A stretch of 64,000 nucleotides of DNA from Epiperipatus broadwayi (Eukaryota > Onychophora > Udeonychophora > Euonychophora > Peripatidae), in the NCBI GenBank assembly GCA_028023455.1, contig JAQFVV010000017.1, positions 2,828,501-2,892,500 on the forward strand, in the 5' to 3' direction. Position numbers and translations under genes: made by a program. The notes under the pieces are model-generated. The model was not told the DNA's origin. It saw only the letters and a list, made by a program, of their open reading frames with translations, and ran no database searches. Below, piece by piece: positions 9,262 to 20,802 of the stretch (its first letter is position 1; every line of letters starts with the position of its first letter).

Positions 9262-9690
9262 AAGCTAAATAATATTTCTGTAGTGTAATTTTCATTACAC
9301 CACTCTCACCACTTTTAATATTATGTGGAGGGGTGTATTTACATGATATATAAAAATGATGTATGATTCCCAAGATACACATTTTATGCTGAAACAGCTC
9401 TTATTAGTTGGTCCAGATCACAATCGCTTATACATGTCTTTATTATTGTTCAATATATATACATAGTCAATTACTATAGTCTAAATGATGTGTCAAACTT
9501 ACTGCCTTCACAACCTTGACCCAAACTACTTGATGGGAGTAAATTAATTATTTTACTAGTCATTCATTAGACTGTAGATTATCCACTTAATGAACCAGTC
9601 CCTACCATGTGTGAGAGTAGGGTAGTGAAAATTACACTACAGATATATTATTCATCTCTAATCTAATAAATGTCTAATAAAAATTATTAA
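9262..9690 (-). repeat. Type A repeat with decayed hammerhead, partial foldback
   Basis: This is a minus-strand type A unit from TTTCTGTAGTGTAATTTTCA to about 9595, then a short plus-oriented piece (CCAGTCCCTACC, GTGAAAATTACACTACAG). The ribozyme at 9366-9420 reads CTAATAA, GAGCTGTTTCAGCAT, AAAA on the minus strand: two core G-to-A changes and loss of G12. Confidence 0.75.
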
Positions 9691-11308
9691 TTATATGGCC
9701 GAATTAATCTCAAATATATTTAATTTTTAGTTTTTGAATAAAATAATCTTACTGGATATTTTTATATCATTCTCATTATATAGTTCTAATCTTTAAATTA
9801 ACTTCGTATCTCACAGTCTATATTCTCAATGTATTGCATGTTAATTTCTCAAATATCTATCTCGCCCTCCTCACACAATTAAATTATACCTTATCTCTAT
9901 TGATTTCACAATAAGAGATGCTGTAATTATAAAAACAATATTTATTTTGAATATTGCGCTTAGAATATTTTTTTCATTCTTTTACATTAGTAATTTAACA
10001 TTAATGATTTCTCAATAATTTTTAAAAAAATAATTTTATCAAAGATTATTAGTTCAATTTCTTGATATTATTTCAATTTTTTTAATGAGAAAAGTCTATT
10101 TTTAATCATTATTCAACTTATTTAATAATAAATTCGTCTATTGTAGTATAAACTCAAAAAATAAATAAACTAAAGGATATGGCTTTATTACTGGGGAGTT
10201 CTTAAGAAGTTGGAGCATCAAACTGCGCAGGGTATAAACTCAAAACATTACCATTAGTAAGCATAAATGATTTGATCGGTCTAACTCCGGAGAAATGAAT
10301 AAATCAATCTGTAATATTACTTTGAAGAAATTTTTTTATTTATATATTCCATTACTTTTTTTTATATAAATATATAAACATTATAATAATCTACTGATTC
10401 TAGCTAACAATATAATGGTCTTATTAAAGTTTATGGCGCAGATGCAAATCGTGAAGTGCCATCAAAATGATCAAGTATTACTACTTAACCGTACTACCCT
10501 ACTGTGTCATCGCTCCACCTGATTTATGGCAAAGAACATAACATATATGCATTCATTACGAAGCTAACTTTCTTCATTAGTTTCAGTGAAGGAAGTTTAC
10601 GCTTACAAATGTCTAAAATTATTACTAATACAAATCTCCTATAATTTTTGCATCTATCATACTGGCCATTTCAGCTCACGATATCCGATCTTTCATTCCA
10701 ACGCATTACCAAAAGTTTTCTTGCTTCATTTATTTGCTTGGATGAGCCATAAAATAACTTCTTACTTAAATGCCTGTTTAGGGGTGACACACGGTCCGCT
10801 TCTCAGTATGACACCGACTAAACGCTAGACATAAAACCAATTTTACTTTCTTAATTAAGTCAAATTAAATCTAAATCCCGTTTACGAAAGTAAGTACCCA
10901 AAATTTTTACTTCGTGTATGTGTTGTCATAATTTCAGTTTGGCCAAATAGATAAATAATTAAACTTTTTATTTTCGATTTGACACTAATGAACAAACAAT
11001 TATTTATAAAAGTAGGAACCATCTTCTTATTTTCGGTCAAAAAATAATTAATAAACCTTTTGCATTTACAAGAATGTTTATTCATCGTTGTATGTGCATG
11101 CATAAAAAAATGTGACTTTGTTTATTAATCATAATTTAAAATGTTGAGAGGGAGGGGATTCAAAACATATATTCCCAATGTTAGTGGAAATAAATGATTT
11201 AGATGAAAGGTTGATCTAGTATGTACATACCATTCTTTATCAGCTTCATCTATAAAATAAAATATTTTCTTCTTTTTCCTATGTATTGATTTCTACTTTA
11301 ACGTATCA
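9691..11308. other. No assignable gene; mixed-composition stretch
   Basis: Mostly AT-rich. The 10430-10850 part has more CG dinucleotides and a more even composition than its surroundings and holds an 80-codon open stretch (10586-10828, plus) with no recognisable domain. A short motif near 10170-10230 (GGCTTTATTACTGGGGAG, TGCGCAGGG) shares words with 11745-11830 and with the element at 56420, perhaps fragments of a SINE. Confidence 0.3.
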
Positions 11309-11309
11309 C

Positions 11310-11458
11310 ACCATTTATTTACACCTTTCTTAAACACTTTATCAGTACTTTTATTTATATAAAAACTAACAGTTTCGACTGTCCTGCAGTCATCATCAGA
11401 GCTTAGTTTTGATATAAATAAAGAGTATTGATAAAGTGTTTAAGAAAGTTGTAAATGG
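11310..11458 (-). repeat. Stem-loop element with a type B hammerhead at its apex
   Basis: TTTACACCTTTCTTAAACAC and TTTATCAGTACTTTTATTTAT (11318-11360) are reverse-complementary to the segment at 11412-11458. On the minus strand these arms sit directly outside the stem-I positions of the ribozyme at 11373-11399, so the element can fold as a hammerhead whose stem I runs for about 50 pairs. Confidence 0.85.
11373..11399 (-). ncRNA. Hammerhead ribozyme, type B
   Basis: Minus strand: AGCT, CTGATGA (11393-11399), one extra T, stem II GACTG-CAGGA-CAGTC (11377-11391), GAAA (11373-11376), CTGTT, then AGTTTTTAT. AGCT pairs with AGTT as stem I. The cleavage triplet would be GUU, with an extremely short stem III (AC/GT). 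The extra base between the core and stem II is shared by the other B copies; an insertion there is reported in some natural hammerheads. Confidence 0.8.
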
Positions 11459-11929
11459 TATATAATAAAATAAAATATATTGAAATAAGAGATGATGTGG
11501 TGTTTTAATAGTAAAATACATTAGATGTGGAATCAATTTCACTTATTCAATAATAATTTTCATCACATCCTAAATGGTTTGGTGCAGTTGATAATATCTG
11601 ATTTGTAATCACTTATCTTATGAACTTCTGAGCAATAAAGCTGCATCCTTTTTTAAACCCGCCTTTAGAAGTGAATGGTTTTTGTATATGTGTTAGTACA
11701 CTCTTATTAAGATAATAAATAAAAAAGGCATATGCAATTCTTTCTCAGGACTTCATAGAAAGTTTGAGCACCAGATCTCAGGCCAGAATCGATCCTGGGA
11801 ATCTTTATCAAGTATGCCAAACTGCACAAGGTAGTAAATCAATAAATAATACCATATAAAGTAGAAAAAATGAAAAGTTCTCTTTTAAAACAAAACAAAG
11901 CAACAAAATGTTAATAATTTAATTACTAT
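11459..11929. other. AT-rich spacer, possible SINE fragment
   Basis: No gene seen. 11740-11830 contains a GGATCGATTCTGG-like word on the minus strand, similar to a tRNA B box, next to TTGTGCAGTTTG. This could be a SINE remnant but lacks a clear A box or tail. Confidence 0.3.
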
Positions 11930-12014
11930 GAAGCTGTATAGTTAGCTAATAAGATAAAGATGGCTACTGGAACATTGCATTAGATCCTGAGATCTAGGTG
12001 CAGTGCTCTCAGAT

Positions 12015-12068
12015 CCAAGGTACCTCACTGATGACAATAACAAGCTAAAAACCTGTCTGGGGGTATTG
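12015..12068 (+). ncRNA. Degenerate hammerhead, type C, unit 1
   Basis: CCTCA, CTGATGA (12028-12034), a weakened stem II (CAATAACAAGCTA), AAAAAC in place of GAAAC, CTGTC, then TGGGGG. G12 is lost, which should abolish cleavage; the UH site and stem I remain. Confidence 0.65.
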
Positions 12069-12469
12069 GATAAGCACTAGATAGGGATTTTATGCACAGA
12101 CCTTTTTGCATCCATTGATTATTCTGGATTTCAATGAGTGGTGCTACTGTATGGAGAGTTTAGCCTTTGTCTAAACAGCTTGTGTAAGCATAAACAATAG
12201 TGATCATGTGATGTTTAGTGACTTAATACCAATCCTCCCCATTAGGATTATGGTGACTGTGGTTATTAAAGAACCAAAGACACCAAAAAGTACAGATGTT
12301 GAACTGAGTTCAGATCTATATGACTACACAAGCTAATGAGCTTGAATTGAAAACATTATTGTGTTTTTGTTTTTGGATTTCAACACTTTATAGTAAGCTA
12401 ATAAGGTAATAAGTGGTTGCTGGAGATTTGGATTAGATCCTATGCTCTAAGTGCAGTGCTCTCATATCC

Positions 12470-12520
12470 AAAACTCCTTACTGATGAAAGCCACAAGCTA
12501 GAAACTAGTCTGGTAATATT
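12470..12520 (+). ncRNA. Hammerhead ribozyme, type C, unit 2
   Basis: CTGATGA (12481-12487), stem II AAGC-CACAA-GCTA (12488-12500), GAAA (12501-12504), ACTAGT stem III (12504-12509), C12510. The core is intact, but stem I is weakened (CTCCTTA against TGGTAA). Confidence 0.8.
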
Positions 12521-12984
12521 GGATGAGTAGGCACTAGATAAGGATTTTATGCACAAACCTTAGTGCAACCATTGATTACTCTGGCTTGTATTGAATGGCA
12601 CTACTGTATGGAAAGTTTAACCTCTGTATCTCTACATATTGGTAGTATTATTTGTTTAAGTTATGATTTTTTTAAGTATTTGAACTATTATTAAAATTCC
12701 TGGAAAGATATTAATCAGGAGATAAAATTCTCAATAGTTTATGAAGTTCTTCCATTATACCTCTAAAGCAAAGATTAGAAAATCAGGTTCATAGTTATGT
12801 TTATTCACCATAATATGAGGTGAGACTTTTAAATTTCACTCTTGAAGCAGATAAATACAGTGCCCATGAATGTCATGAGTCTGCTGGTGAACTGCAGATG
12901 AATAAAACCTTTGCTAGTAGTTTAAGTAATTTTTACTACAAACCTTTTTTAAAATGAAAACAAACACTTCAGATTAGATTCCAT

Positions 12985-13215
12985 TTCTTATCAATAAATA
13001 TTAATAGTATTTTTAAACTCTCTATTTAGTTTACTAGCACAGTATTCATGTATAATTTTAATCAGAAGGGAATTACATCTTATACACATGTGCTTTAACA
13101 TTATTTTAGTATCTCAATGATGTTATACAGTGCATGTATACAGGGTGTAATTTCCTTATGTTTAAAATTACATATAAATACTGTGCTAGTAAAATAAATA
13201 AAGAATTACTTAGAT
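12985..13215. repeat. Short inverted repeat
   Basis: TTTACTAGCACAGTATTCATG and AATTACATC near 13030-13080 are mirrored by GTAATTTCC and ATACTGTGCTAGTAAA near 13146-13195. A third piece (GATGTAATTCCCTTCTGATTAAAATTA) lies near 13428-13455. The family is not recognised and no ribozyme motif is seen. Confidence 0.6.
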
Positions 13216-16200
13216 TCTAATATTTCATAATAGCATCAGACACTAGACTGGAAAATCTTGAAATTGTTAATAAATGGAATAAAGTTAATGGATATAAAGT
13301 GATTAATGGAAAACTTCACACTCTCATCCCAAGACACTTTAGATTGACCTATACTTATCTTATCAAAGTCTCCATCTTGTGTTTTGGTTTGAGAGTATCC
13401 ATCATCAACAAAACATTGTTGAGTATAGGATGTAATTCCCTTCTGATTAAAATTATATATTTTAAAAGTAGCAATATTGATTAGTGGGTAGTTTACACAG
13501 AGTCCATCTTGAAGATATGAAAGATTAGTTTTTATTTATATATTCATGTAATAGTAATATTCACAAGCTAATTGTAAATGAGTGATATATTGCTTTATCC
13601 TGAAAATTTAAACTGATTGGAATAGAATGTTAATATTATCTCAGCTGATTTCTATTTTGCACTTATTAGTATCGATGTTTATCCTACGTGACTGTTAAAA
13701 ACTTAGATATCAGATAGATGATTCATTTTTCAGCTACTTTATTATTCAATTATTGTGCTGGATTTAAAAACATCAATGTTGATTGGTGAATATGTGATTC
13801 ATATGTTTTATGGTTAGTTCTGCAACAGACATTGCACTGATTCTGATTTTTTATGTCAAACAATAAAGGAAGTCATGGTTTAGGTGCCTGGAAAATCCTT
13901 ACATTACTTGTGCAATCTTTGTCTAAAAAAGACCCTAATTCCACTCTAAATTTGAAGCTTGATGACAAATTACTTTATTAACTAATGCATTATAATGGTT
14001 TTTGCAATTGTAGTAATACTCGAGCATTATCATAATTTTATTAATTTACCATTTAACTATTATTGAAGGTAAAAATGAACAATGATATCTCTTTCCAGGA
14101 CTGATGTCATATTACAATTAAATTGTTGTTTTGAAATTAGCACACTAACACTCATTTGACGACATTAGAATAGTTGGTTGTGTGGAATTAAATAAATACA
14201 GAGCGATACTCAATGGTTGGATCACATAACTATAAACAAAGTATTTTTAACCTGAATGCCTGCCTAAAAACTGGAGTCTTTGGAATAATTAGACTGCCAA
14301 TCATGATGAACTATATAATCTGGACAACGAGATGCCATCTCTTATTTGGGAAGAGTAATGTTAATGTACACAATAAACTTTTGTGCAAGATCAGGGCTAT
14401 CAGGAAGAGGAATCACTTAATCTCACCCAAAAGAATCTATAATGATACCTGGAAGCTGTTGGTGTTGCCAGAATAGTTTTTGCTTCAGCACTGGGGGCTT
14501 CCTTCATGGTCTGTCCAGAAGTCACTATACATAAGCCACTAAGTTGGCTCTGGCCATAGTCAGGTGTACCAATTTTGAGTAATTGATAGTCAAAGGATTA
14601 ACCCTCCCATAATGGTCAGAAGTCTGGAGAATGTATATTATTTCCCTGCTCATGTTTTGTCAAGTAAAGATGCTGAACTCTCAATTTTAGAAAAAGGACA
14701 AGACTGTTGAAAAGAGTGCATTTTCCTCAAACTGTCTGAATCTTCATCATAATTCAAGACAATTTTTTCAATTTTTCACTTTGTACTTGCTCTACTGTTT
14801 ATTCCTTGCATTCATAGGCAATAAAGTTACTTTTGAAAATAAAATAAAATAAACTATGACTTTTAGCAGTTAAATATATTTTTATGAACCAATATTGGAA
14901 ATCTAACTGGAATGATTATTATCTAAAAAAAATTCTTAGCCTGCTTGTGACTTTTGAAAAATACAAGATTTACTTACCTTTAAAAAATACATTACTTACT
15001 CTAGGCTAATTGCAATATTTAATTATTCTGGTTTCAGTGCCAGGATGTGGGTATGTTAAGAAGGTTCTTTAGTTAATAAAGGATTAGTCTATATAATAAC
15101 AATCAAGACTTAAGCTATCACAATGTCAAGCTATAGTTAAGGCAACATCATTAAACACTAGTATTTCAGTTACATACAATTCTATTAAATTCATCGTCAT
15201 ATTCATGTTATGAATCTGGTTTTATAAACTAAAAGTGCACTCATCTACATTTAATAAAAATAAACATAATAAATCTTTAGCCAACGTTCAAGACGTTTTG
15301 GACAATTTATTACAAACAAGAACGAAATGGATAACAACGAATTGTACTATTTTATTGTAGATTATTTCGTATAAAAATAATTAATCGAAACAGTAAATTT
15401 AGCAATAGATAAGTCTATTATAAGAACTAATATCTTTATATCCCAAGTAATAAACATGTTGCTAATACATCAATGTTATTTTTTAAAGATTTGCTTTTTT
15501 TCAGTTGATTGCTTAATTCGAATCTCATCTTTGTGTAGTTTATTACAGATAACTAAAATCTGAAAAATAAATATAAAATAAAAAAATAGTTTTTAAAATA
15601 ATCGAAATCTGTAATCCAACATGTAAAGATACCAGAACTTGAAAAGGATCAGAATAAATACTAAAATCTACATCCTGCAATTAAAATGTTGAATCTTATA
15701 AAGCCAATTCCATTTCTTTTATTATTTCTACATTAATTTTTACTGGTGATATTGTTTTCACTTATGATGGTCCAAGCTAGTCAGCTATTAAACCTAATCT
15801 ACTTTTTATTTTAAGAATAAAGTAGAATAAAAAGTCCATACTGCTAGTCTGGTGATTAACTATTACATTTCTATTATTTGCAATATTTGCTAATAATAGA
15901 ATTGTGGTAATAAATAGTTATCTGAAGAAAGAATCTTCCTTGTCATTTTTGTTATTTATATTTATTTTCTTTGTTTGTTTTGATGCAATGTATTCTGTTT
16001 AGTATCTTATAGTTAACTCATTAGCAGCTGTATTCATGACTGAGAGTTTGATGAATTTCTTAGGTAGATAAGTTTTTTGAAACAGCTATCATAATTAAGT
16101 ATTCAATATTGATTAGATAAATGGTCTCTAACTAACTATTTGTATTTGGAGATTAAATATGGTCTTAGATAACATAAGTTGGTTAGATGAAGTGTTGTTG

Positions 16201-16528
16201 TGCTAATTATAAATAAAAATGCAAACGTAACTTAATGTATTCTTAGCAATTGTTGGTGATCTACTTATTGACTGAGAAATAAGAATAAAAGTAGTTTAAA
16301 TCCTAATTCATAATAAGAAACATTAATTTGTCCTGTGTATTTAGGCAAGGAGACAGAGTAGCCAATTCAAGAGTTAAAGATTCCTGAACTGATTCTCAGC
16401 TGAGTTAAGTAAAATCATTTCTAGGACTTCCTCTCTGCTAGTGACATCCTCAGTAAAAAATGATTGTATTTTTTTCTGCCATATTCTCCCCATGACTACT
16501 ACATCTGATAGACCATGTTATCAAATAC
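13216..16528. other. AT-rich stretch, little recognisable content
   Basis: There is an 87-codon open stretch at 14213-14476 (plus) with a basic, Trp-containing C-terminal part (IIWTTRCHLLF). It might be a LINE tail but lacks a diagnostic motif. A fragment of repeat type E (AACAATCAAGACTTAAGCTA, AAGGCAACATC) lies at 15095-15160. Nothing else is supported. Confidence 0.3.
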
Positions 16529-16926
16529 TGATCATCACTGTGTTTTTCTGAAGGTTTATGATGATGATGTTCTAGTTGTATTTTTATATTGGACTATTTC
16601 CATCATCTAATACATGTGTTGAATGTCTTTAGAACAATTTAATTTTATTTAAATATTCCAAATATCTTCAACTATCATAATATCACACAAACAGGTTAGT
16701 ATATGCACCAACTGTTAGTAATATCACAGCAAACAGGTTAATATATGCACTAACTGTGATATTACTAACAGTTAGTGCATATACTAACCTGTTTGCTGTG
16801 ATATTACTAACAGTTGAATGTATTAGAATATTTAAATAAAATTAAATTGTTCTAAAGACATTCAACATACACATTAGATGGTGGAAATAGTCCAATGTAA
16901 AAATACAACTGATCATCATATCTTTT
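16529..16926. mobile_element. Type D foldback element, copy 1
   Basis: Arms at about 16546-16735 and 16740-16909 are nearly perfect mirrors (GTTCTAGTTGTATTTTTA, CAACTGTTAGTAATATCACAG, and their complements). CTGATCATCA flanks both ends, consistent with an imperfect 10-17-bp target-site duplication. This short copy lacks the central hammerhead-like block found in copies 2 and 3. Confidence 0.8.
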
Positions 16927-16929
16927 TTT

Positions 16930-18410
16930 CTATCATTTTGTTAAATATCTTTTTTTTCCTCCCCTCACTTCCCAATCATTTATCATCCCTCATATTTTTT
17001 TTTATTCATTCTTCTAACATTTCTATACCATTCTTAATCTTTATTTTTCAATGATAGCTATCACTTTTTTTTACCTCAAACACTTCTCTGGTCTTTTATT
17101 TTATCCTTTACTCCAATCTTCATTTAATTGCTACAACTTCTGCAATAATTTATTTTTATTATTAAGTAATCTCTGTTCATTTATCTACATAGTCTACATT
17201 TCTGTTCCATATAGTAATACACTATATATAATAGGATATCATAAATATGTTTTTGTTTATTAACATATTATTACTTCATAAAACTAAACTGAGCATTTCC
17301 AATTTGCTGCTTTGTTTTACTAATTCTTCTATGGATATCTGTTTTGGTCATACATTTTTCACAATATCATTATCAATTTCAACCACTATTCAATCTGTTG
17401 CAGGATAAAGATCTTTCCAAGGATAATTTAGTACTTTAATGTATATTTTCTTCAAACTCATTATTTTATCTATCCTTCTCATATGTTGACTGTTGCTATA
17501 CCTTTTATAATCTCTTGTGATCCAATTTAAAACTCCAACTGCTCATATATTATTATCTCTTCTAGTTTTATTCACTAGTTTATTTTGTTTTCCTGAAGGT
17601 TTATGATGATGGGGTTTTAGTTGTATTTTTATATTGGATTATTTTCATCATCTAATATGAGTATTGAGTGTCTTTAGAAAAATTTAACTTTTATTAAATA
17701 TTCCAAATACATTCAATTGTTAATAACAACACATCAAACAGGTTAGTATATGCACAATGTTTTGAGAGGTATTAATCTTCCCTCTTCTTCAGGTGTTTCT
17801 GGCCTGACCAGTGACAGTACTAGCATGGGATTGAAACCTGGGATATCCTATGCTAGTACTGTCAGTGACCAGGTCAGCAACACCTGAAGAAGAGGGGAGA
17901 ATAATACCTCTCAAAACATTGTGCAAATACTAACCTGTGTGCTATTACTAACAGTTGAATGATGGAATATTTAAATAAAGTTAATTACATGCAATACTCA
18001 TATTAGATTATGGAAATAGTCCAGTATATAAATACAAAGTTTATTTTGTTGTCTTAATTTTATCAACAATATTTATTTATTCTCTCACCCAGGTATTTCA
18101 TTTTTGAACTTTTTTGGTTATGGCTAACAAATATAATTTAATATTTTATTGAGTGATCTGGAGTCTTTGTATTGCGATTACTTTAATTGTCCAAGTCTCA
18201 GATTCATAAGTAACAACTGGTAAAACATATATAAAATCTTTCATTTCCTACATATAGACATATTTTCTTTTAATATTATGTTAGTTCTACTAAAAGTATT
18301 TCATGTAAATTTAATTTTATCGAACATATTACTTATTTAATTGAGAAGTCTATGTTTCTTTCATTATTACACTAAATTTTTTTATAAAATAAAAACTTTA
18401 TTAATAACAA
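16930..18410 (-). pseudogene. LINE (RTE-like) relic, split by a type D element
   Basis: Minus-strand LINE pieces lie at 16930-17576 and 18051-18410. The diagnostic word is at 18190-18235: reversed, it reads as VLPVVTYESETWT, close to the VLPVLTYGxETWT motif found after the reverse transcriptase of many RTE-type LINEs. Near 17390 the TGCAGGATAAAGATCTTTCC word matches the 3' end of the same LINE family at 24475. Frames are broken throughout. Confidence 0.65.
17577..18050. mobile_element. Type D foldback element, copy 2, with 13-bp target-site duplication
   Basis: AGTTTATTTTGTT occurs exactly at 17577-17589 and 18038-18050, bracketing a 448-bp palindromic element inserted in a LINE. Arms start with TTCCTGAAGGTTTATGATG and end with its mirror. 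The centre contains the word GGTTTCAATCCCATGCTAG (tRNA B-box-like) flanked by a hammerhead-like hairpin in each arm (CTGAAGA, AGAGG...CCTCT, then CAAAAC). Confidence 0.85.
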
Positions 18411-18424
18411 ATTATATATAAGTA

Positions 18425-18427
18425 TTA

Positions 18428-18491
<64 letters not shown>
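18425..18491. repeat. Compound microsatellite (TA)n(TG)n(GA)n
   Basis: An uninterrupted TA run, then TGTGTGTG, then a GA run. Confidence 0.95.
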
Positions 18492-18495
<4 letters not shown>

Positions 18496-18689
18496 ATTTG
18501 CATGTCATATGATATAGGTTATAAAAATATAATCACTACAGCTAGTGTTTGAGAACAGTATGTGAATGTATAATTTATATGCTTTATACTATTTTAAAGT
18601 AATATTGTTTTGCCAAATTTTGCCAATAGTACTTCTAGGTAAGTATTTTAGAACATATAAATAGTATTATATCACTCTTTTTTTGATAC

Positions 18690-19143
18690 TAAAAGGAAAT
18701 ATACTTATGTGTTTGAAAAGAAAGGTTTTCAATAAATGTGTTTTACCAGTTCTTACTTATGGATATGAGACTTGGACATTTAATAGAAGAGCAATACAGA
18801 GACTTCAGACCATTCAAAGAATTATGGAGAGAAGAGATCAAAAATGCAATATATAGGTAAGAGAAAAAAACAGGTGTTATTGACCCCATTGAAAAAAATA
18901 GAAGACTGGAGTTGGGTTGGACATATTGCTAGAAGAGATGATAATAGAAGGACAAGTGAAATCTTAAACTAAATTTCAAGAAATTGTAAAAGACCCAGAA
19001 AAAGATAACATGTGAGATGGATGGATGAAATAAAAGTGTGCAGGGTTGATGTAAAAAAGAGAAGCTAAAGATCAGAGAAGATGGTTTGAACTTGGAGAGA
19101 CCTTCATCCTGTAGTGGATTGATAATGCTTGATGATGATGATT
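18690..19143 (+). pseudogene. LINE (RTE-like) 3' coding relic
   Basis: The plus strand translates in pieces as VLPVLTYGYETWTFNRRAI, then QRIMERR, WVGHIARRDDNRRTSEIL and VRWMDEIK. This is the classic order of the region after the reverse transcriptase in RTE-type LINEs. Several stops and frameshifts are present. It ends with TGGATTGATAATGC and a TGATGATGATGAT tail, the usual simple-repeat tail of these LINEs. 5'-truncated, non-functional. Confidence 0.85.
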
Positions 19144-19780
19144 GTATTATTTGTTGTCAAAAATTGCAGAGCAGTGATTAAATCACACAGTGTTATGAGT
19201 ATGAATAATTACTATGACATTATAATGATGAACATTTTTTATATTTCTCTCTAATCATTGTGTAAAATAAACTGTTTTCTTGTGAAAGGCAAAATGCCTT
19301 AAGGATGAGAAATATGGACAACTCTGAAAAATAAGGATCATATTTACTGCATGATTATTTACACAATTATTAATTTATGTTTTCATCTGTATTAATAATC
19401 TGATCAGGTGTCTGTATGCTTATCAATCTTTATTTTCTGCTTGTAGGATAATCCATTGAACATTACTTTAGACTTTTCTACAATTTATATTTAGATCTAA
19501 TAAGCTTGTAACATATCATAAAGCTCTAAAGCATTATTTGTAAAACAGCCACACCATCTGCAAAATCTAGATGACTTAAATAATTTTCATTCAAATTTAT
19601 CCACTTAGCTTGGCATTTTTAATCCACAAAATACTTTTTATAAATCTGGTGCAAAAAGTTTTGAAGATATAGAATCGTTGTCTTACATAATAAATAAAAT
19701 AAAATCATACATCACGTGACTTAAAAGTTAACTATCAGATAAGTGCTGTTTTTGAGTTGATAATTTGGATCTAGTGTTTG
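19144..19780. other. AT-rich spacer
   Basis: No gene or repeat recognised. Confidence 0.25.
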
Positions 19781-19900
19781 AAATATCTTAGCCCACTGAG
19801 GAAAGCCAACAGCTAAAAACCGGTCTGGGGATAATTTCTAGATAGAGATTTTAAATGCTTTCTCTTGCAGTATTTATTGATAAAGCTTGTTAAAACTATT
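19780..19900 (+). repeat. Type C repeat fragment with degenerate hammerhead
   Basis: CTGAGGA (19796-19802; G at the variable core position), stem II AAGCCAACAGCTA, AAAAAC in place of GAAAC, stem III ACCGGT, C, then TGGGGATA. The G12-to-A change should inactivate it. Only about 100 bp of body follows. Confidence 0.7.
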
Positions 19901-20394
19901 AACATAATCATTATTTTAGATTGTCTTACATCCTTTTCATTGCTAATCTTTTTCAACATGTAATCTAATCAATTCTGTTATATTTTAATAAATATTCTTC
20001 AAGATATGACAATTTACTAGATGTGTGCCATGACACCAATCTTTAATCATTATGGAAACAGTTGTACAATTAAATACCTTTTCACAGCTAATAAATCCAA
20101 AGCATAATGACAACTCACATTTATAAGTCATTTCTATAGCTTTTTTTCAAATCATTGTTCTTATAATAATACTTTCATCAATTCTGAAGGATTAATGGTT
20201 TTTTAAAGATCAGTGCACTGTCTTGACTTTTATTTATCATCAAACTAAATATATTTACATGGCTGATTGAGATGGTTATATGAAAAATCCTGAGTTTGCT
20301 TGAAAATTCTTGCAATTTCAAAAAGTTACATCTTCAATTTGAACCTCAGGTCATCAGCATGACAGGTAAGTTTAGTAGCTATAATACTGTAGCA
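19901..20394. other. AT-rich spacer
   Basis: No gene or repeat recognised. Confidence 0.25.
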
Positions 20395-20600
20395 TACACA
20401 GACACAAACTCTCCATACAGTAGCACCATTCAGTGCAGGCCAGAGTAATCAATGGATGCAGGAAGGTTTGTGCATAAAATCCCTATTTAGTGCCTATTCA
20501 TCCAATATCTCCAGACTAGTTTTTTAGCTTGTGGCTTTCATCAGTGAGGAGCATTAAAAATGGTGATCATGTGATGTTTAGTGGTTTAATACTTCAACAT
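20395..20600 (-). repeat. Type C repeat with nearly intact hammerhead
   Basis: Minus-strand C unit from CTCCATACAGTAGCACC to GGTGATCATGTGATG. At 20505-20552 the minus strand reads TCCTCA, CTGATGA (20538-20544), AAGCCACAAGCTA, AAAAAACTAGTC, TGGAGA. GAAA has become AAAA, and the GTGGCTTT/GAGCATTAAAAATGG junction shows a deletion of the unit body. Confidence 0.8.
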
Positions 20601-20697
20601 CTTTCAAATAAATTTTGCTAATCAATTTTTAATTTTAAAAAAATATTTCATCACCAAAAATACTATTTTACCAATACTGTACATATATAAAATAAAT

Positions 20698-20700
<3 letters not shown>

Positions 20701-20735
<35 letters not shown>

Positions 20736-20760
20736 CGATATTTATTTTATATATGTACAG

Positions 20761-20801
<41 letters not shown>
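20701..20801. repeat. (TA)n tracts around a short palindrome
   Basis: AAATAAATATCGATATATAT and its mirror (CGATATTTATTTTATATATGTACAG) flank TA runs at about 20702-20733 and 20766-20801. A cruciform-prone stretch. Confidence 0.85.

Positions 20802-20802
<1 letters not shown>

Larger units (their letters stand above)
11930..12640 (+). repeat. Type C hammerhead repeat, tandem dimer, 453-bp period
   Basis: Two head-to-tail units: TGGCTACTGGAACATTGCATTAGATCC and its later copy TGGTTGCTGGAGATTTGGATTAGATCC; ribozyme cores at 12028 and 12481, 453 bp apart; and GCACAAACCTT/GCACAGACCTT bodies after each. Between them the full monomer body is present, including GTCTAAACAGCTTGTG, TGATCATGTGATG and the GAACTGAGTTCAG word. 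Confidence 0.85.

Noticed and set aside
10586-10828. 80-codon open stretch in a more balanced segment
   Set aside because: No recognisable domain or splice context; listed only as a note.
14213-14476. 87-codon open stretch as a gene
   Set aside because: No diagnostic motif, no exon context; at most a LINE tail relic.
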